Positions 26,449 through 37,295 of a stretch of 64,000 nt of DNA are shown piece by piece. A program made the position numbers and the translations under genes. The DNA comes from Herbidospora sakaeratensis. GTDB taxonomy: Bacteria; Actinomycetota; Actinomycetes; Streptosporangiales; Streptosporangiaceae. The DNA lies in NCBI RefSeq assembly GCF_001570525.1, contig NZ_BBXC01000031.1, forward strand, positions 1-64,000. The letters run 5' to 3'. Below the pieces are notes generated by a model. The model was not told the DNA's origin. It did not search any database and saw nothing but the letters and a program-made list of their open reading frames with translations. Positions within the stretch are counted from its first letter, which is position 1; each line of letters begins with the position of its first letter.

Positions 26449-27762
26449 ATGAGCCCGCAGGCCCCGAGTCTGAAGCGCGTCATCGGACGCCGCATGCTGC
26501 TGCTGTTCGTCGTCGGCGACATCCTGGGCGCCGGCATCTACGCCCTCGCCGGCAAGGTGGCCGGAGAGGTCGGCGGCGCCCTGTGGGTGCCGTTCCTCGT
26601 CGCGTTCGTGCTGGCGGCCCTGACCGCCACCGCCTACGCCGAACTGGTCGGCAAGTACCCGCAGGCGGCCGGCGCGGCCCTCTACACCAACCGCGCCTTC
26701 GGCATCCCGTTCCTGACCTTCATCGTGGCCTTCGCCGTGCTGATGAGCGGGGTCACCTCGGCCAGCGCGGCGGCCAGGGCCTTCGGCGGCACCTACCTCG
26801 CCGAGTTCGTCACCCTGCCCACGGTGGTCGGCGCGCTGATCTTCCTGGCCCTCGTGACCCTGGTGAACTTCGCCGGCATCTCCGAATCGGTCAAGGTCAA
26901 CGTGGTGCTGACCCTGATCGAGGCGTTCGGCCTCCTGGTCATCATCGCGATCGGCGTGTACGCCCTCCTCACCGGCGACGGCGACCCCTCGCGCGCCCTG
27001 GAGTTCCACCCCGAGAACGGCGCCTTCCTCGGCATCCTGGGCGGCACCGCCCTGGCCTTCTACGCCCTCCTCGGCTTCGAGGACTCGGTCAACCTGGCCG
27101 AGGAGGCCAAGGACCCGCAACGCTCCTTCCCCCGCGCCCTGTTCGGCGGCCTGGCCATCGCCGGCGTCATCTACCTGGCGGTGGCCTTCACCGCGACGAT
27201 GCTGGTCGACACCGAGACCCTGAGGAACTCCACCGGCCCCCTCCTCGAAGTGGTCAAGGTCGCCGGCCTGGAGTTCCCCCCTAAGCTGTTCGCCCTCATC
27301 GCCCTGCTGGCCGTCGGCAACACCGCCCTGATCAACATGCTGATGGCCTCACGCCTGGTCTACGGCATGGCCCGCGAGGGCATCGTCCCGAAGGTCTTCG
27401 GCGCGGTCCACCCGAGCCGCGCCACCCCATGGGTCGCCATCCTCTTCACCGTCGCCATCGCGGTCGTCCTGGTCTGCACCGGCGACGTGGGCGGCCTGGC
27501 CGACACGACGGTCCTGCTGCTGCTCTGCGTCTTCACGATCGTCAACATCGCCGTCCTGGTCCTGCGCCGCGAGACCGTCGACCACGCCCACTTCCACGCC
27601 CCGTCGTGGGCCCCGGTCCTGGGCGCGGTCGCCTGCGTGATCCTGATCCTCCCGATCACCGGCCGCGAGGGCTCGGTCTACCTGCGCGCCCTCATCCTGC
27701 TGGCCATCGGCGTGGTCCTGTGGGCGGTGAACCACCTCGCGGGCCGCCGGTCGAAATCGTGA
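26449..27762 (+). CDS. APC family amino acid permease
   Basis: The 437-residue protein has about twelve membrane segments. The family start LKRVIGRRMLLLFVVGDILGAGIYALAGKVAGEVGG holds the substrate-binding GAGIY loop of helix 1. Helix 6 (TALAFYALLGFEDSVNLAEEAKDPQRSFPRALF) carries the FEDSVNLAEE signature. It should import an amino acid with protons. The substrate cannot be read from sequence. It stands alone, divergent from accB. Confidence 0.92.
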   Translation: MSPQAPSLKRVIGRRMLLLFVVGDILGAGIYALAGKVAGEVGGALWVPFLVAFVLAALTATAYAELVGKYPQAAGAALYTNRAFGIPFLTFIVAFAVLMSGVTSASAAARAFGGTYLAEFVTLPTVVGALIFLALVTLVNFAGISESVKVNVVLTLIEAFGLLVIIAIGVYALLTGDGDPSRALEFHPENGAFLGILGGTALAFYALLGFEDSVNLAEEAKDPQRSFPRALFGGLAIAGVIYLAVAFTATMLVDTETLRNSTGPLLEVVKVAGLEFPPKLFALIALLAVGNTALINMLMASRLVYGMAREGIVPKVFGAVHPSRATPWVAILFTVAIAVVLVCTGDVGGLADTTVLLLLCVFTIVNIAVLVLRRETVDHAHFHAPSWAPVLGAVACVILILPITGREGSVYLRALILLAIGVVLWAVNHLAGRRSKS

Positions 27763-27790
27763 CCTCCGGGCAGGGCGGTGCCAGGGCAGA

Positions 27791-28564
27791 GTGGAGGGCA
27801 TGACAGAGGCGGTTCGGACGCGGGGCCTGGTGAAGGCCTTCGGGCAGCAGGTCGCGGTTGCCGGGGTGGATCTGGTCGTGCCGGCCGGGAGCTTCGCGGG
27901 GCTCGTGGGGCCCAACGGGGCCGGGAAGACGACCACGCTCAGCATGATCACGGGGCTGCTCAGGCCCGACGGCGGGCTGGTGGAGATCCACGGCGCCGAC
28001 GCCTGGGCCGAGCCCGTCAAGGTCAAGAGCTCGATCGGGGTGCTGCCCGAGGGGCTGCGGCTGTTCGAGCGGCTCAGCGGGCGGGAGCTGCTGCTCTACA
28101 ACGCCGAGTTGCGCGGCATCTCCCGGGAGGAGGGCGCCAAGCGGGCCGCCGAGCTGCTGAAGGTCATGGACCTCGTCGAGTCGCAGGACAAGCTCGTCGT
28201 CGACTACTCGACCGGCATGCGCAAGAAGATCGGCCTGGCCGCCGCGCTGCTGCACAACCCGGCCGTGTTGTTCCTCGACGAGCCGTTCGAGGGCGTCGAC
28301 CCGGTCAGCGCCAACACCCTCACCGAGGTGCTGCGCCGCTACACCGCCTCCGGGTCGACCGTGATCTTCTCCAGCCACGTCATGGACCTCGTCGAGCGGT
28401 TGTGCGACTGGGTCTCGGTCATGTCGCGGGGGCAGATCGTCGCGCAGGGGCCGACCGACGAGGTGCGGCGCGGGCGTTCGCTCAACGAGGCGTTCCTCGA
28501 CCTCGTCGGGGCCGGCGGTTCCGGAGAGGAGGGGCTGTCGTGGTTGGGCTCTTCGTCCGGCTGA
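27791..28564 (+). CDS. ABC transporter ATP-binding protein
   Basis: The start is GTG 27791, with AGGG five bases before it; ATG 27800 is possible but its GGAGG is only two bases away. The 257-residue ATPase has Walker A (VGPNGAGKTTTLSMITGLL), signature VDYSTGMRKKIGLAAALLHNP, Walker B AVLFLDEPFEGVDP and the switch His in FSSHVMD. It resembles ATPases of ABC-2 exporters. It overlaps the permease gene by 25 bp and must work with it. The transported compound is unknown. Confidence 0.9.
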   Translation: MEGMTEAVRTRGLVKAFGQQVAVAGVDLVVPAGSFAGLVGPNGAGKTTTLSMITGLLRPDGGLVEIHGADAWAEPVKVKSSIGVLPEGLRLFERLSGRELLLYNAELRGISREEGAKRAAELLKVMDLVESQDKLVVDYSTGMRKKIGLAAALLHNPAVLFLDEPFEGVDPVSANTLTEVLRRYTASGSTVIFSSHVMDLVERLCDWVSVMSRGQIVAQGPTDEVRRGRSLNEAFLDLVGAGGSGEEGLSWLGSSSG

Positions 28565-30093
28565 AGCTGCGGCTCCTCGCCGGGAGCCTCAAGGGCACCT
28601 CGCAGCAGCGGTTCGGGTTCGTCTTCTCGCTGATCGCCGGGCTGGTGGTCGCCGTCGCCGGGTTCTACCTGATGGCGGGGCTGCGGACGCTCGACCCCTC
28701 TATGGCCGCCGACGTCGGCGTGGTCTTCTTCTTCGCGATCCTGGTCATGTGGGTCGTCGGGCCGCTGCTGATGTTCGGGCTCGACGACACCCTCGACCCC
28801 GCCCGGCTGGCCCTGTTCCCGCTGACGACCGGGCAGCTCACCCGCGGCCTGCTGGCCTCCTCGGCCGTGGGCATCTGGCCGGTCGCCTCGTTGTTCGCCA
28901 TGACGGGCGTGATCTTCGGGCTGGCCCGCTCGGTCACCGGCGCGCTCATCGGGGTCGTCGCGGTGCCCGTGGCGTTCGCCTGCTGCCTGGTGGTGTCGCG
29001 GCTGGTCACCACCGCGTTGTCCGGCGCGCTCCGGACCCGGCGCGGGCGCGACCTGATGGCGGTCGCCGTCATCCTCCTCGTGGTGGGCTCGCAGCTGCCG
29101 GGCATGCTGCTCAACCAGGGCATCGGCAACGGTCTTGAGATCATCACCCAGACCGCCGGGGTGCTGCGCTGGTCGCCGACCGGGCTGGCCGCCCACGCCA
29201 TCGCCGACGGCGGGCTGGTGGGGGTCGCCGAGGTCGTGGCGGTGGCGTTGTTCACCGCCGTCTGCGCGTGGTTGTGGATCGTCGCCCTCAAGGCCGCCCT
29301 CACCAGGGCCGACTCCTCCAGCCAGGGCGGCGGGAGTGTGCGGCGGTCGCGGTTCGGCGGGCTGCTGCCCGAGGGCGTGCTCGGCGCGGTCGTCGCCAAG
29401 GAGCTCAAGTACGCCCGCCGCGACCCCCGCGGCCGCGTCACCTGGGTCAGCGCGCTGGCCGTCGTCATCATCATGATCTTCTCGACCCGGAACAACACCG
29501 GCGGGGAGCCGATCATCTGGATGGGCGTCTTCCCCGTCTGGCTGGGCGGCCTGGTGGTCTCGCTGCAGGCGACCAACTCCTTCGGCATCGACGGCCGGGC
29601 CCTGTGGATCAACGCCGTCGTGTACGCCAAACCCGCGGCCCTCCGCGCCGACCTGGCCGGCCGCCACCTGGCCATCACCCTGCTCGGCGCCCCGCTGCTC
29701 TGCTTCGCGGCCGTGGTCACCGGCGTGCTGACCAAGCCGGAGTGGATCGTCCCGGCGGCGCTGACCGGCGTGGGCGTGATGGGGCTGGTCTTCGCGGTCG
29801 GGTCGTTCACCAGCGTCTACGTCGCCTACACCCAGCCCGAGCGCATCAACGCCTTCACCGGCGCGGCCCCCGGTCAGGGCGGGCAGGCGTTCCTGTCGTC
29901 GATCGGGTCGCTGGTCGGCGGTGCGGTGCTCTCGCTGCCGGTGCTCATCCCGGTCATGGCCGGCCACGTGTGGGTGTCGGTGCTGATGCCGGTCCTCGGG
30001 TTCGGGCTCGCCTGGCTGGCCCGCGCGAAGGCGTCGGTGATCGGGTTGCGGCGTATGCCGGAGCTGATGGCCGACGTGTCGCGTCCCACCTGA
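28540..30093 (+). CDS. ABC-2-type transporter permease
   Basis: GTG 28540 is chosen for GGAGGGG five bases upstream; it overlaps the ATPase gene. The 517-residue protein has about twelve membrane segments. Examples are FVFSLIAGLVVAVAGFYLMAGL, VGVVFFFAILVMWVVGPLLMFGL, LIGVVAVPVAFACCLVVSRL and VLSLPVLIPVMAGHVWVSVLM. A charged middle loop (RRSRFGGLLPEG) separates the halves. It forms an exporter with the ATPase. No resistance or biosynthesis gene nearby points to a substrate. Confidence 0.87.
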   Translation: MVGLFVRLKLRLLAGSLKGTSQQRFGFVFSLIAGLVVAVAGFYLMAGLRTLDPSMAADVGVVFFFAILVMWVVGPLLMFGLDDTLDPARLALFPLTTGQLTRGLLASSAVGIWPVASLFAMTGVIFGLARSVTGALIGVVAVPVAFACCLVVSRLVTTALSGALRTRRGRDLMAVAVILLVVGSQLPGMLLNQGIGNGLEIITQTAGVLRWSPTGLAAHAIADGGLVGVAEVVAVALFTAVCAWLWIVALKAALTRADSSSQGGGSVRRSRFGGLLPEGVLGAVVAKELKYARRDPRGRVTWVSALAVVIIMIFSTRNNTGGEPIIWMGVFPVWLGGLVVSLQATNSFGIDGRALWINAVVYAKPAALRADLAGRHLAITLLGAPLLCFAAVVTGVLTKPEWIVPAALTGVGVMGLVFAVGSFTSVYVAYTQPERINAFTGAAPGQGGQAFLSSIGSLVGGAVLSLPVLIPVMAGHVWVSVLMPVLGFGLAWLARAKASVIGLRRMPELMADVSRPT

Positions 30094-30095
30094 CC

Positions 30096-30111
30096 ATTGG
30101 TCTAGTCCAAT
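30096..30111. promoter_or_regulatory. DasR-like operator (dre site) upstream of ppc
   Basis: ATTGGTCTAGTCCAAT matches 13 of 16 positions of the dre consensus ACTGGTCTAGACCACT and is nearly palindromic. It lies 50 bp before the ppc start. A second palindrome, AGACCGGTCT, follows at 30117-30126. DasR is the GntR-family sensor of glucosamine phosphates in actinomycetes; control of ppc by it is inference. Confidence 0.5.
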
Positions 30112-30161
30112 GGGTGAGACCGGTCTGAGGCGGTTCGAGACCACTCGCTAGTCTTCCAACC

Positions 30162-32810
<2,649 letters not shown>

Positions 32811-32944
32811 CGGAGGTCGCGCGGGCATCTGCCATTCCCCTCATAACGGTCAACCGGTGACCCTCACGGGTAGGGGTGACTACATGGGGTAGTAATCCCA
32901 GGTCATCGACTGTTCGTCGAACGGAACGGTGTTCGGAAGGGAGA

Positions 32945-33769
32945 ATGGCAGTCATGCCCGAACCTTCGTATCCCGATCTCGACCGACCCCAGTTGTCCCA
33001 GGCCGCCCTCCGGGCCGAGCTGGTCCGGCCCGGATCGTTGTGGTCGTCCCTCACCGTGGTCGAGCGCACCGGCTCCACCAACGCGGACCTCGGGCAGGCC
33101 GTCCGCGACGGCGTCCGCGAGGGCGCGGTCCTGGCGGCCGAGTCCCAGTACGCCGGGCGGGGTCGCCTCGGCCGGGTCTGGATCGCCCCGCCCCGGTCCG
33201 GGCTCACCTTCTCCGTGCTGCTGCGGCCCGAGGTCAGGGTCGCCTTCCAGGGGTGGTTGCCGCTGCTGTTCGGGCTGGCCGCCGCCACCGCGATCCGCCA
33301 GGTCGCCGAGGTCGACGTCCGGCTCAAATGGCCCAACGACCTGCTCCACGACGAACGCAAGCTGGCCGGCATCCTGGCCGAGCGCATCGACTCGGCCGTC
33401 GTCATCGGCATGGGCCTCAACGTCAGCCTCCGCGAGTCGGAGCTGCCCGTCGGCCACGCCACCTCGCTCGCGCTGGCCGGGGCGACCTGCCTCGACCGCG
33501 ACCGGCTGCTGGCCGGGGTGCTGCGGGAGCTCGAACGGCTCTACCGCGACTGGTGCCTGGCCGGCGGCGACGCCGAGGCGTCCGGCCTGCGGGCCGCCTA
33601 CCTGGCGGCGAGCGCGACGGTCGGGCAGGAGGTCCGGGTCGAACTGCCCGGCGAACGGCTGCTCGCCGGCCGGGCGACCGGCATCAGCGAGTCGGGTCAG
33701 CTGATCGTCACGAGCGGCGGAACCGACCATCCCCTGAGCGCGGGCGACGTCGTCCACGTTCGCAAGTAG
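32945..33769 (+). CDS. birA: Biotin--[acetyl-CoA-carboxylase] ligase
   Basis: The 274-residue enzyme makes biotinyl-AMP and biotinylates the carrier domain of acyl-CoA carboxylase. Motifs are VVERTGSTNADLGQAVRDG, the biotin loop ESQYAGRGRLGRVWIAPPRSGLTFSVLL, KWPNDLLHDERKLAGILAER and GMGLNVSL. The N-terminal helix-turn-helix of bifunctional BirA is absent, so it is a monofunctional ligase and not a repressor. GGAAGGGAG precedes two in-frame ATGs, at 32945 and 32954; the spacing does not decide between them. The carboxylase alpha chain at 2.9 kb is its obvious target. Confidence 0.94.
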   Translation: MAVMPEPSYPDLDRPQLSQAALRAELVRPGSLWSSLTVVERTGSTNADLGQAVRDGVREGAVLAAESQYAGRGRLGRVWIAPPRSGLTFSVLLRPEVRVAFQGWLPLLFGLAAATAIRQVAEVDVRLKWPNDLLHDERKLAGILAERIDSAVVIGMGLNVSLRESELPVGHATSLALAGATCLDRDRLLAGVLRELERLYRDWCLAGGDAEASGLRAAYLAASATVGQEVRVELPGERLLAGRATGISESGQLIVTSGGTDHPLSAGDVVHVRK

Positions 33770-33802
33770 AACCACGCCCGGAACGGACTGGTACGTGCCA
33801 CG

Positions 33803-34324
33803 ATGTGGCCCATGGGTCTCCCTGATCACCACCTGACCGACGGTGAGCGAGTCGTCCACTCGTTCCACCCGCACTGGAAGCGGCTCGTCGGTCCGTTCCT
33901 CGCGCTGGTTCTCGTCGTGGCCGCCTCGTCGGCCGCGATCTACTTCATACCGAACGACTACGAATACTCCGGCATCGCCCGCGTCGCGGTCGCGGTGGTC
34001 TCGGTGGTCGCGCTCGTCCTGCTCACCTTCGTGCCCTACCTGCGGTGGAAGACGACCGGTTACACCCTGACCACCCACCGGTTCACGATCAGCACCGGCG
34101 TCCTCAGCAAGTCCCAGGACGACATCCCGCTCGCCAAGGTCAACTCGGTCAGCTCCGACCAGTCGCTGATGGAGCGCGTCCTGGGCAGCGGGACCCTGAA
34201 GGTCGAGTCGGCGTCCGAACGCGGGGTCATCGACTACCGCGACATTCCCAAGATCCAGACCATCCGCGCCGACCTGTTCCGGCTGGTGGAGGACGCGTCC
34301 GACGGGGTCGTCGACGGTCACTGA
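33803..34324 (+). CDS. Bacterial PH-domain (YdbT-like) membrane protein
   Basis: The 173-residue protein begins with a short cytoplasmic stretch (LTDGERVVHSFHPHWKRLVGP). Two membrane segments follow (FLALVLVVAASSAAIYFI and IARVAVAVVSVVALVLLTFVPYL). The rest is a bPH2 domain (TTGYTLTTHRFTISTGVLSKSQDDIPLAKVNSVSSDQSLMERVLGSGTLKVESA). This layout is common next to birA in actinobacteria. The function is unknown. No ribosome site precedes ATG 33803 or 33812. Confidence 0.85.
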   Translation: MWPMGLPDHHLTDGERVVHSFHPHWKRLVGPFLALVLVVAASSAAIYFIPNDYEYSGIARVAVAVVSVVALVLLTFVPYLRWKTTGYTLTTHRFTISTGVLSKSQDDIPLAKVNSVSSDQSLMERVLGSGTLKVESASERGVIDYRDIPKIQTIRADLFRLVEDASDGVVDGH

Positions 34325-34341
34325 TCTGTGGCGGTCCTCAC

Positions 34342-34389
34342 ATAGGCAAGCCTTACCAAAGTCGGCTACCTTAGGAGAGCCTTACCTAT
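34342..34389. promoter_or_regulatory. Two tandem IdeR/DmdR-like iron boxes upstream of bfd-bfr
   Basis: Box 1 is ATAGGCAAGCCTTACCAAA (34342-34360) and box 2 is TTAGGAGAGCCTTACCTAT (34371-34389). They match 13 and 14 of 19 positions of TTAGGTTAGGCTAACCTAA, with centres 29 bp apart. Box 2 ends 21 bp before the bfd start. DtxR-family regulators bind such boxes when iron is plentiful; tandem boxes also precede mycobacterial bfrA, where IdeR activates. Confidence 0.8.
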
Positions 34390-34410
34390 GCATCTCCGAA
34401 GGGTCCCTGG

Positions 34411-34590
34411 ATGTACGCCTGTGTGTGCCGCGCCGTCACCGAGAACGAGGTGCACGACTGCATCGCCAACGGCGCCCGGACCGTCCGGCAGATCCGCGAC
34501 ACCACGGGCGCCGGGGGCGACTGCGCCTCTTGTGTCAGAAAGATCTGTGCCATTCTGAAGCGGTCAGAGAGTTTGATCACGACCGCTTAG
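34411..34590 (+). CDS. bfd: Bacterioferritin-associated ferredoxin
   Basis: This 59-residue [2Fe-2S] protein starts at ATG 34411, with GAAGGG eight bases upstream. Four Cys match the family: MYACVCRAVTENEV supplies C4 and C6, and GAGGDCASCVRK supplies C38 and C41. Bfd passes electrons to bacterioferritin so that stored ferric iron is reduced and released. The bacterioferritin gene starts 15 bp downstream, so they form one unit under the paired iron boxes. Confidence 0.95.
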   Translation: MYACVCRAVTENEVHDCIANGARTVRQIRDTTGAGGDCASCVRKICAILKRSESLITTA

Positions 34591-34605
34591 GCAAGGGGCC
34601 CCGGC

Positions 34606-35088
34606 ATGCAGGGCGACAAGGACATCATTGCGCTGCTCAACGAGCAGCTTACGTCTGAGCTGACGGCCATCAACCAGTACTTCCTCCATGCCAAGATGCA
34701 GGAGAACTGGGGCTTCACCAAGCTCGCCAGTTTCACCCGCGCCGAATCGATCGACGAGATGCGCCACGCCGAGGCGCTGACCGACCGCATCCTCTTCCTC
34801 GACGGCCTGCCCAACTACCAGAAGCTCTTCACCCTCCACGTCGGCCAGACCGTCAAGGAGCAGATCCAGAGCGACCTGGAGCTCGAGCTCGGCGTCGTCA
34901 AGCGCCTGAAGCCGGGCATCGCCCTGATGCGCGAGCGCGGCGACATCGTCTCGGCGCTGCTCTTCGAGGAGATCCTCAAGGACGAGGAACACCACATCGA
35001 CTACCTGGAGACCGAGTTGTCCCTCATGGAGACGCTTGGTGACGCTCTGTACCTCCAGCGGTACGCCGAGCCGCCGTCCGCGTCCTGA
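34606..35088 (+). CDS. bfr: Bacterioferritin
   Basis: The 160-residue subunit forms a 24-mer iron-storage shell with ferroxidase centres. MQGDKDIIALLNEQLTSELTAINQYFLHAKM supplies the first ferroxidase Glu. RAESIDEMRHAEALTDRIL supplies Glu, the haem-ligand Met (DEM, about 52) and His. LELELGVVKRLKPGI and LLFEEILKDEEHHIDYLETEL complete the di-iron site. The family length is 155-160. It is co-transcribed with bfd. Confidence 0.97.
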   Translation: MQGDKDIIALLNEQLTSELTAINQYFLHAKMQENWGFTKLASFTRAESIDEMRHAEALTDRILFLDGLPNYQKLFTLHVGQTVKEQIQSDLELELGVVKRLKPGIALMRERGDIVSALLFEEILKDEEHHIDYLETELSLMETLGDALYLQRYAEPPSAS

Positions 35089-35114
35089 CACAGCCGAGAC
35101 GCAGGGCCGCGAGA

Positions 35115-35142
35115 AACGCCCGCCGGGGTCCCGGCGGGCGTT
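35115..35142 (+). terminator. Terminator of bfd-bfr
   Basis: A perfect 12-bp stem (AACGCCCGCCGG / CCGGCGGGCGTT) with loop GGTC is followed by CGCTTTGTT, 26 bp after the bfr stop. Confidence 0.88.
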
Positions 35143-35169
35143 CGCTTTGTTGCCGGGCAGATTCCGGGC

Positions 35170-35206
35170 GCGAGACGCGGCCAGTCTTCGACCATCCGCG
35201 TCTCGC
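35170..35206. terminator. Second hairpin downstream of bfr
   Basis: GCGAGACGCGG and CCGCGTCTCGC form a perfect 11-bp stem with a 15-nt loop, then TTTC. It may be a back-up terminator or a leader hairpin of the two-component operon. Confidence 0.55.
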
Positions 35207-35270
35207 TTTCCTGGCCGCCAGGCCGCCCGGACATGCCGCTGCAAAAACGCCTTTGTCCGTGTTTGCCCAG

Positions 35271-35298
35271 GTCAATTGATGGGTCAACGTGGAGTCAA
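35271..35298 (+). promoter_or_regulatory. Three GTCAA direct repeats before the response-regulator gene
   Basis: GTCAA occurs at 35271, 35283 and 35294, spaced 12 and 11 bp, about one helical turn. OmpR/PhoB-family regulators bind head-to-tail on repeats of that period. The last repeat ends 51 bp before the regulator start, so autoregulation is plausible. Confidence 0.5.
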
Positions 35299-35349
35299 AC
35301 CGCGCGCTGTGCCCGGGAAACGATCGCCTAAGGTCCTACGATCGCTTCC

Positions 35350-36018
35350 ATGACCTGCGTACTTCTCGCCGAGGATGACACCTCGATCTCCGAGCCGCTT
35401 GCGCGCGCCCTGCGCCGGGAGGGCTACCAAGTCGAGGTGAGTCCCGACGGCCCGCAGGCCCTGGAAAGGGCACTCTCGGGAGGCGTCGACCTCATCGTTC
35501 TCGACCTCGGTCTCCCGGAGATGGACGGCCTGGAGGTCGCCCGCCGTATCAGGGCCGAGGGCCACGGCACTCCCGTTCTGATCCTGACCGCTCGCGTCGA
35601 CGAGGTCGACACCGTGGTCGGCCTCGACGCCGGGGCCGACGACTACGTCACCAAGCCGTTCCGGCTCGCCGAACTGCTCGCCCGCGTCCGGGCCCTGCTG
35701 CGGCGGGGCACCTCCGAGACGCCGGTGGTCCAGGGCGTCCGGATCGACGCCGACTCCCGCCGGGCCTGGATGGGCGACAAGGAACTCCACCTGACCACCA
35801 AGGAGTTCGACCTGCTCCGCGTGCTCGTGCGCGACGCCGGCAAGGTCGTGACCCGAGAGCAGATCATGCGGGAGGTCTGGGACACCAACTGGTGGGGTTC
35901 CACCAAGACCCTCGACATGCACATCTCCTGGCTGCGGCGCAAACTCGGTGACGACGCGGCGAAGCCGCGGTACATCACGACCGTCCGAGGGGTCGGCTTC
36001 CGCTTCGAACGCGAGTAA
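35350..36018 (+). CDS. OmpR-family response regulator
   Basis: The 222-residue protein has a receiver domain with acidic pocket E8-D9-D10, phospho-acceptor D52 (LIVLDLGLPEMDG), the TAR switch and the KPF Lys (DDYVTKPF). A winged-helix DNA-binding domain follows (LTTKEFDLLRVLVRDAGKVVTREQIMREVW...KTLDMHISWLRRKLGD...RGVGFRFE). It is the partner of the kinase five bases downstream. The stimulus is unknown. Confidence 0.95.
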   Translation: MTCVLLAEDDTSISEPLARALRREGYQVEVSPDGPQALERALSGGVDLIVLDLGLPEMDGLEVARRIRAEGHGTPVLILTARVDEVDTVVGLDAGADDYVTKPFRLAELLARVRALLRRGTSETPVVQGVRIDADSRRAWMGDKELHLTTKEFDLLRVLVRDAGKVVTREQIMREVWDTNWWGSTKTLDMHISWLRRKLGDDAAKPRYITTVRGVGFRFERE

Positions 36019-36023
36019 GGGGC

Positions 36024-37295
36024 ATGCGGAGGCGTCTGCTCTCCTCGATGCTGCTCGTCGCGGTCATCGCGGTGCTGCTGCTCGGAGTTCCCCTCGGTGT
36101 GGTCGTCGTACGTCTCATCAACGACGAAGCCGCGCAGGAGCTCCGAGCGGAGGCCACGCGCGTGCTGATCAGCGTTGAGTACGCCATCAGCCAGGAGCAG
36201 CCGGTCGATCCCAAACAACTGGAGCGGAACTACCCCAACCGGTTCATCCAGGTCGCGTTCCGCGGCATAGAGCCGATCACCGTCGGCGTCGAACCTCCCG
36301 TGAACCGGTCGCTGACCGAAGACGCGCGCTCCGAGAACGGCGTCGTCCGGCTCAGCCGCGACACCGCGGAGATCGACCGGGACATCCGGGCGCGGCTGCT
36401 GCTGACCATCGCCCTGGCGGTCGCCGCGCTGGTCGTGGCCATCGGGCTGGCGGTCGTGACGTCGCGCAGACTCACGCTGCCGCTCCTCGATCTGGCCAAG
36501 ATCGCGGAGCGGCTGGGCTCGGGCGACGCCCGTCCGAGCAAACACCGCTACGGCATCCCCGAGCTCGACCGGGTCGCCGAGGTGCTCGACCGCAGCGCGA
36601 TCCGCATCTCCGAGCTGCTCGGCCGGGAGCGCGAGTTCGCCACCGACGCGTCCCACCAGCTCCGCACGCCCCTGACCGGGCTCACCATGCGCCTGGAGGA
36701 GATCGTCGCGGCGGCGTCCCAGCCGGCCATCGTGCGCGAGGAGGGGGAGGCGGCGATCGTCCAGGCCGAACGCCTGACGGCGGTCATCGACGAACTGCTC
36801 AACGCGGCCCGCCGCCAGCGCCACTCCCAGGCCGAGCCGATCGACGTCGACGAGGTGCTGGTCCAGCAGATCACCGAGTGGGATCCGGCGTTCCGGCGCT
36901 CCCACCGGTCGATACAGCTCACCGGCAGCCGGGGCCTGCACGCGCTGGCCACCACGGGCGGGCTCAGCCAGGTCGTGGCCACGCTGCTCGACAACTCCCT
37001 GCACCACGGGGGCGGCATCGTGTCGATCACCACGACGAGCTCGGAGAAGTCGATCGTCATCGAGGTCTCCGACCAGGGCGAGGGGGTGCCCGAGAAGATC
37101 CGCACCCGGATCTTCGAACGGAGTGTGACCGGCGGCAGCGGCACCGGGCTCGGGCTCACGCTCGCCCGGTCGTTGGTCGCCGCCGACGGCGGCCGGCTGG
37201 AGCTGGTCAAACCCCGGCCGGCGACGTTCGCGATCTTCCTCCGGAAGGTCGGCGACGACGAAAAGGGCTACCGCGTGGTGAGCGGCCCCGCCTGA
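36024..37295 (+). CDS. Sensor histidine kinase
   Basis: The 423-residue kinase has two membrane segments (LLVAVIAVLLLGVPLGVVVV; LLLTIALAVAALVVAIGLAVV) around an extracellular sensor of about 90 residues. A HAMP-like region (SRRLTLPLLDLAKIAERLGSG) and the phospho-acceptor H211 (EFATDASHQLRTPLTGL) follow. The ATPase domain has the N box (ATLLDNSLHHGGG) and G boxes (VSDQGEGVPE; GGSGTGLGLTLARS). It phosphorylates the upstream regulator. Its last 28 bp overlap the end of the antisense gtrA-like gene. Confidence 0.95.
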   Translation: MRRRLLSSMLLVAVIAVLLLGVPLGVVVVRLINDEAAQELRAEATRVLISVEYAISQEQPVDPKQLERNYPNRFIQVAFRGIEPITVGVEPPVNRSLTEDARSENGVVRLSRDTAEIDRDIRARLLLTIALAVAALVVAIGLAVVTSRRLTLPLLDLAKIAERLGSGDARPSKHRYGIPELDRVAEVLDRSAIRISELLGREREFATDASHQLRTPLTGLTMRLEEIVAAASQPAIVREEGEAAIVQAERLTAVIDELLNAARRQRHSQAEPIDVDEVLVQQITEWDPAFRRSHRSIQLTGSRGLHALATTGGLSQVVATLLDNSLHHGGGIVSITTTSSEKSIVIEVSDQGEGVPEKIRTRIFERSVTGGSGTGLGLTLARSLVAADGGRLELVKPRPATFAIFLRKVGDDEKGYRVVSGPA

